Part shown: piece by piece, positions 12,017 to 21,096 of the stretch
Layout of the letters: each line of letters begins with the position of its first letter
Numbering within the stretch: the first letter of the stretch is position 1
Assembly: GCF_963877135.1 (NCBI RefSeq)
Contig: NZ_CAWNSW010000017.1
Coordinates: forward strand, 9,510 to 73,509
Direction of reading: 5' to 3'
Length of the DNA: 64,000 bases
From: Stenomitos frigidus_A
GTDB taxonomy: Bacteria > Cyanobacteriota > Cyanobacteriia > Leptolyngbyales > Leptolyngbyaceae
Program-made: the position numbers and the translations under genes
The notes under the pieces: model-generated
Seen by the model: the letters and a program-made list of their open reading frames with translations, nothing else
The model's database searches: none
What the model was told of the DNA's origin: nothing

Positions 12017-12925
12017 ATGCCATTCATCTTTCGTACGATCGCTGCTATCGGTACCGTTATGCTGCTGGGTGAAACCGTTTCGGCGCGATCGGGGACGTTT
12101 CGGTTACCAACGCCTTCCGACCTAGTACAGCAGCACCCTGATCGATCGCTCCCTCAGCAGCAGAGGGGAGAGCCACCGTTCTCCCTACCAACTCAACGGC
12201 TCAGTCAAGTTGGCAATAGCCCTAACCTTTCGCTTCTGGCCAAAGTCATTGTGGGGTTTCTCAAGGGTGATGACTACCAAACCCAATCTAAAATGCATGT
12301 GAATGCTGTCATTGGCACTTCGACAGTGACGGCAGATGCTCAAATTCAGACAACGTCTCAATTCCCTAACAAGTTTCGGACGGAGATCTCGTTTGCCAAA
12401 CCAGGAGAACCAACTCAAGTTAAAACACTGATTGTTTCGGACGGAACACGTGTGTGGGTGTATCGCGTCGATTTAAAACAGTACGCCGTTTTCACTTACG
12501 AAAAATTTGACCAACTAGAAGATAGCTACTGGATTGGTTTTGCCACTACAATGTTTGCGCAAACGCCGCCAGAGGCGAAAGCGGCTGTGGCAAAAAGTAC
12601 CCTATCTGATCCTGACCTATTGCAAACCATGGGTTTGGAATTGAACGCTTTGAAGGGAGGCCCTCGCACCGTTGAGAGCGAGAATTTCTATGCCTACGAG
12701 TACAAAGATACGCAACAAGGCTTCCTTTTAAGTGCGTTTGTCGAGCCGGAGTCCGCCATACTCAAGCGGTTGCAGATTACTGGAAAGTACGAAGACTCGG
12801 ATATTACAATGGTCGAGCGCCTTTTGAGCCGCACCGCGATCGCGCCAGTCAATATCAAGACGTTTACCTTTACACCTCCAAAGGGCACTAAGAAGGTGAA
12901 AACGCTGGCGCTTGGTCCGCTGTAG
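12017..12925 (+). CDS. Secreted LolA-like protein (outer-membrane lipoprotein-sorting fold)
   Basis: A 302-residue exported protein. The N-terminus (MPFIFRTIAAIGTVMLLG, then ETVSA) is a signal peptide. It is followed by a low-complexity Gln/Pro-rich stretch to about residue 75 and then a domain resembling the LolA/DUF2092 fold. That domain has a central FRTEISFAKPGEPTQVKTLI strand region, VSDGTRVWVYRVDLKQYAVF, and a C-terminal FTFTPPKGTKKVKTL, which matches the usual end of such domains. In this fold a half-barrel binds acyl chains of lipoproteins or lipids in the periplasm. An in-frame TTG at 12002 would add five residues. The family assignment rests on motif appearance and is moderate. Confidence 0.65.
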   Translation: MPFIFRTIAAIGTVMLLGETVSARSGTFRLPTPSDLVQQHPDRSLPQQQRGEPPFSLPTQRLSQVGNSPNLSLLAKVIVGFLKGDDYQTQSKMHVNAVIGTSTVTADAQIQTTSQFPNKFRTEISFAKPGEPTQVKTLIVSDGTRVWVYRVDLKQYAVFTYEKFDQLEDSYWIGFATTMFAQTPPEAKAAVAKSTLSDPDLLQTMGLELNALKGGPRTVESENFYAYEYKDTQQGFLLSAFVEPESAILKRLQITGKYEDSDITMVERLLSRTAIAPVNIKTFTFTPPKGTKKVKTLALGPL

Positions 12926-13017
12926 CTACCCGGTTTTCTGACTGCTGTTGGGTTCAACTTTGTGATGTTCAAGCTTGTCGAACGGGGTTTGCTCATGATC
13001 GTCGGTGCAAGAAAACC

Positions 13018-15003
13018 TCATTTTGATCCCGTTTGGATTTGCCACAGGCTGGCGTAGATACCCTGCTGCTGCAAGAGCCTGTCGTGCTGTCCGCGCTCGG
13101 CAATCTTGCCCTGTGCCATCACATAGATACAGTTGGCATTGCGAACGGTAGATAAGCGGTGGGCGATCGCGATCGTCGTGCGCCCGACCGTAATGCGTTC
13201 CAGCGATCGCTGAATAGCAGCTTCCGTCTCGTTATCAACCGCAGAGGTTGCTTCGTCCAAAATCAAGATCGGTGGATCTTTGAGAATGGCACGGGCGATC
13301 GCCAGGCGCTGCCGTTGTCCACCCGATAGCTTTTGCCCCCGTTCACCCACGATCGTGTCGTAACCCTGGGGTAGCTGTTGGATGAACTCATGCGCCTCGG
13401 CAATTTCCGCTGCCGCAATGATCTCGTCTGACGTAGCCTCAAAGCTCCCATAGGCAATGTTTTCTGCCACCGTGCCATGAAACAAGAAGACATCCTGATT
13501 GACCCAGCCGATCGCTCGTCGCAAAGCGGGTAAAGCTAAATCCCGCAGATCAACCCCATCCAACGTGATGGTGCCTGATTGCACTTCATAAAGTCGCAGC
13601 AGCAGTTTCACAAGGGTACTTTTGCCCGATCCCGTTGCACCCACGATCGCAGTGGTTTCGCCAGCTGGAATATGTAACGAAAGCCGTTCGATCACTGGCT
13701 CACGATCGGCATAGGCAAAGGTGACGTCGTGAAGATGGATATCGCCCTGAATAGAGGAGTTTTGAGTGATGAGTGATGAGTTTTGATTTGAAGACGTTGT
13801 TTGGTTGTTAGTTGTCCGTAAAGGACCAGTTACTGATGCCTGATCGCTGACCGCTGACCGCTGACCGCTGATCGCTGACCGCTGACCGCTCTCCCCCAAC
13901 GCCAAATGCCCAGAGTGAATCGCGATCGGTGTATCTAGTAAATCCATCACCCGCTTCGTCGAGGCCATTGCCCGTTGATAGAGGTCAAAGGTTTCGCCCA
14001 GCCGCGTCAAGGGCCACAATAGCGATTGGGTCAGGAAGATCAACACGCTATAGCTGCCCACAGAAAGTGAACCCGCGATCGCCAACTTGCCGCCGTAAAG
14101 TAGCGTTGCTAAAAAGCCCACCAGCACCAACATGCGGATGAGTGGAATAAAAGCTGCACTGAGAGTGATCGCGCGTCGGTTGCTCTGGCGATAGGCTTCA
14201 CTGTCACGGGCAATGCGTTCTGTTTCGTACGCTTCAGTGGCAAAGCTTTTGATGGTTGTGATGCCGCTCAGATTGTTCGACAGCCGACCGTTTAGCAAGC
14301 CCACTTTCTCGCGCATGTCGGCATAGCGGGGCGCGAGTCGGCGTTGAAAAATGACTGAACCCCAAACGATAAACGGCATGGGGAGCATTGCCATCCATGC
14401 CACGCTGGGAGCCAGAATAAAAAAGACGCTACTGATAATAATGGCAGTGGTGCTGACTTGCAGAAGGTCATTTGCCCCACCGTTGAGAAACCGTTCTAGC
14501 TGATTAATATCATCATTGAGAATCGACAGTAGTTCACCCGTACTGCGTTCTTCAAAGTAGGCCAGCTCTAATTCCTGTAGATGGGCATAAGCATCTAACC
14601 GCAAGTTGTGCTGGATATTTTGCGCCAAATTACGCCACAGACGATCGTACGCATACTGAAAGGCAGACTCCAAACCCCAAATGCTAAACGTCAAGAGCGA
14701 CAGGATCACCAACTGAGTAAACAGGTTCTGAATACCTAAACGACCAAACACCGATCGCTGCTGCTGCACGACAATGTCGATCGCCGTGCCAATCAGCGCC
14801 GAAGGAGTCAGGTCAAACACTTTGTTCAGAATCGAACAGGCGATCGCCCAACGCACTTGCCTGTGATAGTTCTGGCCGTAGTCCAGCAAGCGTTTAAGTG
14901 GGTGAGCCTTTGGGGAGTGATCGGCCTGAGTTGGCGGGAGCGATCGCGGACGAGAACTTGATTTTGCTTGCTTTGAAGACAAACGGGAGGTGAACCGAGC
15001 CAA
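13018..15003 (-). CDS. ABC exporter, fused membrane and ATPase domains (MsbA/HepA-like)
   Basis: A 661-residue half-transporter. After a basic, Ser-rich N-terminus, residues about 50-360 form the six-helix ABC membrane domain; residues about 425-655 form the ATPase. The ATPase shows Walker A (GATGSGKST, near 453), Q-loop (GWVNQDVFLFHG), the LSGGQ signature, Walker B with catalytic Glu (ILILDEATSA) and H-loop (AIAHRLST). Such proteins export lipids, polysaccharide precursors or drugs across the inner membrane as homodimers. The cargo is not evident. The linker between the two domains is abnormally long (about 60 residues) and is built from a heptanucleotide repeat (13845-13890) plus Asn/Ser/Thr-rich sequence. 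Confidence 0.92.
   Translation of the reverse strand: MARFTSRLSSKQAKSSSRPRSLPPTQADHSPKAHPLKRLLDYGQNYHRQVRWAIACSILNKVFDLTPSALIGTAIDIVVQQQRSVFGRLGIQNLFTQLVILSLLTFSIWGLESAFQYAYDRLWRNLAQNIQHNLRLDAYAHLQELELAYFEERSTGELLSILNDDINQLERFLNGGANDLLQVSTTAIIISSVFFILAPSVAWMAMLPMPFIVWGSVIFQRRLAPRYADMREKVGLLNGRLSNNLSGITTIKSFATEAYETERIARDSEAYRQSNRRAITLSAAFIPLIRMLVLVGFLATLLYGGKLAIAGSLSVGSYSVLIFLTQSLLWPLTRLGETFDLYQRAMASTKRVMDLLDTPIAIHSGHLALGESGQRSAISGQRSAVSDQASVTGPLRTTNNQTTSSNQNSSLITQNSSIQGDIHLHDVTFAYADREPVIERLSLHIPAGETTAIVGATGSGKSTLVKLLLRLYEVQSGTITLDGVDLRDLALPALRRAIGWVNQDVFLFHGTVAENIAYGSFEATSDEIIAAAEIAEAHEFIQQLPQGYDTIVGERGQKLSGGQRQRLAIARAILKDPPILILDEATSAVDNETEAAIQRSLERITVGRTTIAIAHRLSTVRNANCIYVMAQGKIAERGQHDRLLQQQGIYASLWQIQTGSK
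13845..13890. repeat. Heptanucleotide STRR (CGCTGAC) x6 inside the ABC exporter linker
   Basis: Six tandem CGCTGAC units, the fourth ending in T instead of C, plus a partial unit. On the coding strand they encode the same Ser-Gly-Gln-Arg-Ser-Ala-(Ile/Val) period seen in the proline enzyme linker. A second, shorter heptamer pattern (GAGTGAT-like, twice) lies close by near 13767. Confidence 0.9.
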
Positions 15004-15068
15004 AACAGACCTCGCAGCAGAAGGGTGGATGCAGATAAGCTGCCAACCACTCTAGCTAACTTTGCACG

Positions 15069-15350
15069 TCAGTGAGCGCCACACCAATCGGGACAGGTCG
15101 TATCACTCTGCCAACCGTGGGGATGAAACCCACAAATCAGGGTTGTTCTCGCTTCGCGGCTGTAGCCATAGGCCATCCCGTGATAATTTGCACAACCCAC
15201 ACAGGCTTTAGGGCGCGATGGGGTTACCTCATTAAAACCCAACTGCGATCGCAGGATGTGGCGTTTACTCTCCTGACGTTGCCATCTCGCATGCTCGGCC
15301 TTCCTGAAGAAGTAGTGCATCTTCCCATAGGGGAAATGGGCAGAGTCCAT
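15069..15350 (-). CDS. Small Cys/His-rich conserved cyanobacterial protein
   Basis: A 93-residue product. The C-terminal half contains CVGCANYHGMAYGYS, ICGFHPHGW and CPDW, a spacing of Cys and His that suggests a metal- or cluster-binding fold. I recall similar short proteins in other cyanobacteria but know no function. The start is uncertain: the ATG at 15350 has no clear ribosome-binding site, and an internal ATG at 15320 (MHYFF) is preceded by GGGAAG. It lies between the ABC exporter and the kinase on the same strand. Confidence 0.6.
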   Translation of the reverse strand: MDSAHFPYGKMHYFFRKAEHARWQRQESKRHILRSQLGFNEVTPSRPKACVGCANYHGMAYGYSREARTTLICGFHPHGWQSDTTCPDWCGAH

Positions 15351-15438
15351 GAGCGTGCTGATGAATGGATATCCTACAGACTACCCATAATTAAGACAGG
15401 ATTCCCTCACCCGTCCGCCTGAGATCGAAAAGATCTAT

Positions 15439-17451
15439 CTAGAGCCCCAACTGCCATACCTTCACCTTGCTATCCGAACTGCCGCTCACAAGAACGCGTC
15501 CATCATGAGCAAGGGCGACCGCATTCACAGCGCTAATGTGTTCGGTCAAGGTGCCGATCAGATTACCGGTTTCCAGATTCCAGAGTTTGATTGTGGTATC
15601 GCTACTGCCGCTTACCAGGAGTTTGCCATCGCTGCTCAGGGCGATCGCGTTCACCGAATCCATATGTCCAGACAGAGTACGCACCACAGTAGCGGTAGCC
15701 AGATCCCACACCTTGATGGTTTTGTCCTTGCTACCGCTGACGAGCGTCTTGCCATCGGGTGCAATCACCACTGCGTTGACTGAATTAAAGTGCCCGTTCG
15801 GCAAAGTGCGGACTGGCTCATTTGTTTTCAGGCTCCACAGCTTAATCTGGTTATCCAATCCACCGCTGACCAGAAATTGACCGTTGGGGCTGAGAGCCAC
15901 CGATCGCACCATGCCAGCTAAACCTGAAAAGGAACGCAAGGCCTCACCGGTTGCTAATTTCCACAGCCGCACCGTACGGTCTTCACTGCCGCTAGCCAGC
16001 AGTTGCCCATCAGTACTAATGACAACCGAATTCACATCTCTGGTGTGCCCAGTCAGGGTTCGTAGCAGTTTGCCATCGGCTAGTTGCCAGAGGCGGATGG
16101 TATCATCATCGCTGCCACTGACCAGGGTTTGCCCATCGGGGCTAATGCTCAGGCAGTTGATGGGTTTGTGATGTCCCGTTAGCGTACGCAATAATATGCC
16201 AGTTGAGCGTTCCCAGAGTTTAATACTGTCATCCAAACCACCGCTGGCGATCGTCTGCGCATCAGGGCTAATCGCGACGGCTGTCACCCAGCGGGAATGT
16301 CCGGTTAGAGTATGGATGCAGTGCCACTTCTGCGCACCTGAGACGGGCTGCCTGGAAAGCGGTGCCCTGGAGGCTGGTGCACCCGATAGACCGGGCTGAT
16401 TCGATACACGTGGCTGACTAAGGTTCGGTTGGTTCGCGTTCGGTTGGTTCGCGTTCGGTTGACTGTTTAATTGCTTACCTGTTGGCGGCTGAGAGGGCCA
16501 CGCTACAGCAGGCGGTTGGGCAGCGGTATTTCTGCTGGCTGCGATCGGGGGGCGTGATAACGCGGTTCGCAAATCTTTCATCACAGCATCCGCAGAGGGG
16601 TAACGTTCGCTGACCAAATCTTTCAGCATTTTGTCTAAGATTTGCGCGATCGGTTCGCTCATGGTTCGCCCCTTTTCACCCAGGCGTTCTCGCCAGAGCC
16701 AGCGTCCTTCTAGTGGATCGTAGAGGTCCTCTGGTTTGATCTGCGTCATCAGAAAAAGACAGGTCGCCCCCAAACTATAGATATCGCTGGAGGGATACGC
16801 TTTGCCGCTGCGCAACTGCTCGATCGGCGCATAACCTTCAGTGCCAATTTTTGTACCCGGTTGAGCAGCCGTTTCTGCCGACAGCAGCTTGGCAACGCCA
16901 AAATCAATCAGCACTAGCTTATTGTCAAACTTGCGACGAATAATATTGGATGGGGTAATGTCCCGATGGATGACTTGATGATCGTGGACGAATTTGAGAA
17001 TGGGCAGGATGCCTGCCAGCACTTCACGGATGCGTTGCTCGATAAACACGCCGTTTTGTGCCATTTCTTGCAGTAGCGTATTGCCTTCAATAAATTGCTG
17101 CACCAGGTAAAGGCGTTTATCGTGTTCAAAATACGCTAACAGCGCTGGGATTTGGGGATGTTCGCCCAGTTCATAAAGCCGCACTGCCTCTTGCTCAAAG
17201 AGCTGGACTGCTTTTTCAAGCGACTTTGTGCCCTGTAGCTGGGGTGAAAACTGCTTGATGACGCACTTTGCTTTGAGCCGATCGTCGTCTACTGCCAGGT
17301 ACGTTTTGCCAAACCCCCCTTGCCCGATCGGTCGCATGACGCGGTAACGTCCTCTCAACAGCGGGATTAGCTTAATACCACAGCTAAGGCAGAATTCAGC
17401 ATCATCGGCGTTTTTGGGATGCTGGCAGTCTGGGTTGAGGCAGCAGGTCAT
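15439..17451 (-). CDS. Ser/Thr protein kinase with N-terminal zinc ribbon and C-terminal WD40 propeller
   Basis: A 670-residue Hanks-type kinase. Residues 1-30 hold a Cys-rich ribbon (CCLNPDCQHP and CLSCG). The kinase domain (about 34-300) has the G-loop IGQGGFGKTY, the ATP-binding Lys in CVIKQF, the catalytic HRD in VIHRDITPSN, the metal-binding DFG in LIDFGVAK and GYAPIEQL in the activation segment, so it should be active. A Pro/Asn/Gln linker (about 300-375) leads to seven WD40 repeats (about 376-670) of the form LTGHxxxVNAVAISPDGQ…SGSxDxTIKLW. No membrane segment is seen. The propeller probably binds target proteins. The linker carries a 15-bp tandem DNA repeat. It is alone and reverse, upstream of the small Cys-rich gene. 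Confidence 0.95.
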   Translation of the reverse strand: MTCCLNPDCQHPKNADDAEFCLSCGIKLIPLLRGRYRVMRPIGQGGFGKTYLAVDDDRLKAKCVIKQFSPQLQGTKSLEKAVQLFEQEAVRLYELGEHPQIPALLAYFEHDKRLYLVQQFIEGNTLLQEMAQNGVFIEQRIREVLAGILPILKFVHDHQVIHRDITPSNIIRRKFDNKLVLIDFGVAKLLSAETAAQPGTKIGTEGYAPIEQLRSGKAYPSSDIYSLGATCLFLMTQIKPEDLYDPLEGRWLWRERLGEKGRTMSEPIAQILDKMLKDLVSERYPSADAVMKDLRTALSRPPIAASRNTAAQPPAVAWPSQPPTGKQLNSQPNANQPNANQPNLSQPRVSNQPGLSGAPASRAPLSRQPVSGAQKWHCIHTLTGHSRWVTAVAISPDAQTIASGGLDDSIKLWERSTGILLRTLTGHHKPINCLSISPDGQTLVSGSDDDTIRLWQLADGKLLRTLTGHTRDVNSVVISTDGQLLASGSEDRTVRLWKLATGEALRSFSGLAGMVRSVALSPNGQFLVSGGLDNQIKLWSLKTNEPVRTLPNGHFNSVNAVVIAPDGKTLVSGSKDKTIKVWDLATATVVRTLSGHMDSVNAIALSSDGKLLVSGSSDTTIKLWNLETGNLIGTLTEHISAVNAVALAHDGRVLVSGSSDSKVKVWQLGL
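16423..16461. repeat. 15-bp tandem repeat in the kinase linker
   Basis: Two full and one partial copies of GTTCGGTTGGTTCGC (16423-16437, 16438-16452, 16453 on). On the coding strand this gives a repeating Asn-Gln-Pro-Asn-Ala pentapeptide in the flexible linker between kinase and WD40 propeller. Confidence 0.85.
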
Positions 17452-17931
17452 ACTTATGCACCAGGAACTTGTACTCTATTCTCTCTGATTAGCGCGTTCT
17501 ACACTACGGCTATGCCACGATCGCCAGGACTCCATGACACGATCGCCCTAAAAGTTTATCAACTGCTTTTACCACATGAGCCCGATCGTCATGTCATGGC
17601 TTTGTGCCACTCTGGTCTACCAAAAGAAACTGACATGCACTGAACGGTTTGAGTCTATCTGCCGTCTAAGCTACGGACGCTAAGCTTTTGGGAGCATCAA
17701 TGAGCGACAGCTGACTGCAGGCAATCTACCGAGAGGAGGTTCTGAGGGTCTATTCGCCGTTTTAAGCTGGCACTATAACCTTGACGGTTCGTTGGTTTGG
17801 CAACTGCAGGTTACTATGCCTGATACTCAACCCGCTGTTGTATGGGTGCGCTGTGTTTGCAGCCAACACAGTCTTTCAGCTATACAGTCTTTCAGCTATA
17901 CAGTTCAATTACGAACCTGTCACGCCTCATC
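17452..17931. other. Intergenic region between kinase and secreted esterase (480 bp)
   Basis: This divergent promoter region shows no convincing gene. A perfect 16-bp direct repeat (AGTCTTTCAGCTATAC, 17870-17885 and 17886-17901) lies 30 bases before the esterase ATG. It could be a regulatory site or a recent duplication. Confidence 0.55.
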
Positions 17932-18975
17932 ATGAATTTTCCCTTGCCAAAGCATGTTCTGATTAAGTTGTTTCCTGCAGCGCTTTTACTCGGTTTGGCA
18001 GCGGGCTACCACCTGCAACCGGAACCACAAGAGCTGTCCAAAGGAGTCACACCTCAGAGCCTAGCATCGCCATCGGCTCAATCGATGAGTGCGTCTGCCC
18101 ATCAACCCGCACAGACAGATTTTGTTGGAGCATTGAGCGATCAAGGGCAACGGCGAACGTACTATCTGCATACGCCACCGTCATACCAACCGGGTCAGTC
18201 GTTGCCTCTCGTTCTGGCCTTCCATGAGTCAGAAGGGCAGGGTAAAGATATGGCAGCACATACAGGATTGAATCAACTGGCGAATCAGAAGGGTTTTCTG
18301 GTGGTCTACCCGGATGGTCTGAACGCTAAATGGAATGTTTCGGAACAGGCCGCAACGAAAGAAGATAATGCGGCCTTTGTGCAAGCGCTGATTGCCCATT
18401 TGGGACAGATTCGCGTGATCGATCGCCAACGCATCTACGCAACGGGACTTTCGAATGGTGGCATCCTGGTGCAAAAGCTAGCATGTGAAAATCCCGGTCA
18501 AATTGCTGCCTTTGCCACAGTCGCAGCATTATTACCAGAACAGTTTCAAGCAAAATGTCAGTCCCAAACGCCTGTTTCAATGCTGATGATCAACGGCACG
18601 GCTGATGCTGTCGTACCCTGGCAAGGTGGCGCACCACCCGCTGTCCATGTCGGTCGCAATCTATCGATCCCGTCGATCCCTGATGTCTTTAGCTTTTGGC
18701 AAAAGCACAATGGCTGTTCGGCACCCGTAACGGTACAGCAACGTGCTGATAAACGCGTCACGACTTCTTCGTATACCCACTGTCAGTCTGGCTCAGACGT
18801 GACGTTGATGGCGCTGAATGGGGCAAGTCACATCTGGCCTGGTGGTGGTTATGGACAATCATCGTTTTTGGATACCAGTCAAACAATCTGGTCTTTTTTT
18901 GAACGCCACACGCTAGCAACCGCAGCGTTACAGCCAAACGCTACAAAGGGTCAAAGCTTGTCTGCGTCGCAGTAG
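17932..18975 (+). CDS. Secreted PHB-depolymerase/feruloyl-esterase-like alpha/beta hydrolase
   Basis: A 347-residue exported hydrolase of the LpqC/polyhydroxybutyrate depolymerase group. It starts with a signal peptide (MNFPLPKHVLIKLFPAALLL, then GLAAGYH). The open frame extends 30 codons further 5', but the signal peptide places the start at 17932. The oxyanion region is LVLAFHESEGQGKDMA. The nucleophile elbow is GLSNGG (Ser near residue 178), the Asp is likely in INGTADAVVPW, and the catalytic His is in SHIWPGGGY. It probably hydrolyses ester bonds in the periplasm or outside the cell; the substrate is unknown. It is 161 bases upstream of the Ctp protease and on the same strand. Confidence 0.82.
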   Translation: MNFPLPKHVLIKLFPAALLLGLAAGYHLQPEPQELSKGVTPQSLASPSAQSMSASAHQPAQTDFVGALSDQGQRRTYYLHTPPSYQPGQSLPLVLAFHESEGQGKDMAAHTGLNQLANQKGFLVVYPDGLNAKWNVSEQAATKEDNAAFVQALIAHLGQIRVIDRQRIYATGLSNGGILVQKLACENPGQIAAFATVAALLPEQFQAKCQSQTPVSMLMINGTADAVVPWQGGAPPAVHVGRNLSIPSIPDVFSFWQKHNGCSAPVTVQQRADKRVTTSSYTHCQSGSDVTLMALNGASHIWPGGGYGQSSFLDTSQTIWSFFERHTLATAALQPNATKGQSLSASQ

Positions 18976-19136
18976 CTGCGCGCTAAGCAGCATTAAACCG
19001 CTGACAAACGTTGTTTCGATCGCGATTGAACCTCTTTTCACAGTCGGCAGTCTAACGTTCTACGCCCAAAATGCTTGTTTCCCTTTGCGATCGCAGCTAA
19101 CGCAAAACTCCCTAGTCCTATTCACTTGAGTAATGT

Positions 19137-20435
19137 ATGACTACGCAGAAATTTTTTGCCCGCACTGTTGCCATGGTGGCTACAACCGTCCTTGTCACAG
19201 GCGCTGCCAGCATTTCCAAGAGTTGGGCAGAACCGCAACCTGGCCCGAAACAATTGGTGGATCAAGTCTGGCAGATTCTCGATCGCAACTACGTTGATGG
19301 CAGCTTCAACCAGCAGGACTGGAAAGCAGTGCGGCAAGACTATGTCGGTCGTTCTTACAGTTCTAAAAAGCAGGCGTATGTGGCGATTCAGCAAATGGTC
19401 GCTAAACTCGGCGATCGCTACACCGAGTTCTTTGAGCCCCAAGCCTACAACGCACTGAATACTGAAATTAGCGGCAATTTGTCAGGGGTTGGTCTTGAAC
19501 TAGCTGCGAACGGAAAAACCAAAGCTTTGACCGTTGTTGCCCCGATTGAAAAATCACCTGCCGCCTCTGCGGGCATCTTACCTGCCGATGTGATCACCAA
19601 AATCAATGGACGATCGACGCAGGGTATGAACATCAACGATGCCGTCAAGCAAATTAAAGGTGTAGCAGGTACTCAGGTGGTGCTAACGATCCTCCGTGGC
19701 AAGCAAAATCTGACGTTCAAGCTGACTAGAGCCAACATTACGATTAATCCAGTGTCATCCCGCACAGAGATGACTGAATTTGGCAAGATTGGCTATATCC
19801 GTTTACCAGAGTTTACTCAAACGGCTCCGGCTGAGATGAATCGAGCCATCCTTGCCCTAGAAAAGCAACAGGTCAAGGGTTACGTTCTCGATCTGCGCTC
19901 TGATCCCGGTGGGCTACTGGATGCGAGTCTGAAAATTGCCAGTATGTGGATGGAGCAAACCCCGATCGTGTCTCTGGTCAATCGGCAAGCCGTCAAAGAA
20001 CGCTATGAAACAGACGGGCGATCGCTGACAAACAAGCCTCTAGTCGTGTTAGTAGACGGTGGTTCTGCTAGCGCCAGTGAGATTCTGGCAGGTGCTCTTC
20101 AGGATAACGGTCGTGCCACCCTGGTTGGAACACGCACGTTTGGGAAAGGGTTAGTGCAGGCTGTACAGCCGTTAGGCGATGGCTCTGCGATTAAACTGAC
20201 GATCGCCAAATACTACACACCCAAAGGCCGCGATATCAACCACATTGGCATTACGCCTGATATCGTTGTCGGGCTGACCGATGACCAGAAAAAAAACTTA
20301 GTGCAAAAGCGCCAGGTTGCAACAGCCGCTGATCCTCAGTACGCCAAAGCGCTGTCCAGCTTGGGGCAATTATTGCGAGCAAAGGCAGCCACACCTCGAC
20401 AGCCAGGTAAGACGTTGGAAACCCTCGTACGATGA
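19137..20435 (+). CDS. Carboxyl-terminal processing protease (S41, Ctp family)
   Basis: A 432-residue periplasmic or lumenal Ser/Lys protease. The N-terminus is a signal sequence (residues 1-31). A PDZ domain follows (about 105-190, with GVGLELAANGK and SAGILPADVITKING). The catalytic core has the Ser in GGSASASE and the Lys general base in GTRTFGKGLVQ. Cyanobacteria have several Ctp paralogues, one of which matures the photosystem II D1 protein; the sequence alone does not say which this is. Its last codons overlap the start of the CDP-alcohol phosphotransferase by four bases (ATGA), so the two are translationally coupled. Confidence 0.93.
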   Translation: MTTQKFFARTVAMVATTVLVTGAASISKSWAEPQPGPKQLVDQVWQILDRNYVDGSFNQQDWKAVRQDYVGRSYSSKKQAYVAIQQMVAKLGDRYTEFFEPQAYNALNTEISGNLSGVGLELAANGKTKALTVVAPIEKSPAASAGILPADVITKINGRSTQGMNINDAVKQIKGVAGTQVVLTILRGKQNLTFKLTRANITINPVSSRTEMTEFGKIGYIRLPEFTQTAPAEMNRAILALEKQQVKGYVLDLRSDPGGLLDASLKIASMWMEQTPIVSLVNRQAVKERYETDGRSLTNKPLVVLVDGGSASASEILAGALQDNGRATLVGTRTFGKGLVQAVQPLGDGSAIKLTIAKYYTPKGRDINHIGITPDIVVGLTDDQKKNLVQKRQVATAADPQYAKALSSLGQLLRAKAATPRQPGKTLETLVR

Positions 20436-21052
20436 GCGCGGCTGGGATGAAAGAGGTTGAAAAGCCAAGTCGTTGGAGTCTTATTCCTGCCTTTCTAGTC
20501 GGTCTCCGTGTTGCGATCGCGCCCTTATTACTATGGGATGCGCTCGATCGCAACACAGGTACCTGGTTCATCGCTGGCTACAGCCTTGCCGTGCTGTCAG
20601 ATACATTTGATGGCATCATTGCTCGTCGTCTAGGCGTCAGTACGGTGCAGCTACGTCAAGCTGACAGTTGGGCAGACATTTGCCTCTATCTTTGCGTGGC
20701 GGTGAGTGCGTGGTTGGTCTATCCCACGATCCTTTCTGACTTTGCCGTACCGTTGTTGCTGGCGATCGTGGCGCAACTAATCTTGTTTGCTATCAGCTTG
20801 ATTAAATTTGGCAAGTTTCCGAGCTTTCATACCTTGACTGCAAAAGCTTGGGGACTCACTTTATTGATTGCAACCATTGGCTTATTTGGGTTTGGCTACG
20901 CACAGACACTTTGGCTTGCCATTGCTTTTTGCCTCATAAACAGTGTGGAAGAGATGGCTATGACGATCATTCTGCCGATATGGCAGCACGATGTCTTGAG
21001 CCTTATTCACGCCCTAAAACTGCGCGACAAGCTGCGTCAAGACGTTACATAG
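20432..21052 (+). CDS. CDP-alcohol phosphatidyltransferase family membrane protein
   Basis: A 206-residue integral membrane protein with about five hydrophobic segments. The family transfers a phosphatidyl group from CDP-diacylglycerol to an alcohol such as glycerol phosphate. The signature begins DTFDGIIAR and ends QADSWAD, giving DGxxAR-x8-L-x3-D-x3-D. The four Asp are present, but the usual Gly in the middle is Leu, which is unusual. It starts inside the ctp stop. It could be a phosphatidylglycerophosphate synthase paralogue or a divergent member with another acceptor. It converges on btpA 44 bases away. Confidence 0.82.
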   Translation: MSAAGMKEVEKPSRWSLIPAFLVGLRVAIAPLLLWDALDRNTGTWFIAGYSLAVLSDTFDGIIARRLGVSTVQLRQADSWADICLYLCVAVSAWLVYPTILSDFAVPLLLAIVAQLILFAISLIKFGKFPSFHTLTAKAWGLTLLIATIGLFGFGYAQTLWLAIAFCLINSVEEMAMTIILPIWQHDVLSLIHALKLRDKLRQDVT

Positions 21053-21096
21053 CCCCATACTTCTACGTTAGTGACGGTTAAAACGACAACGGTGTG

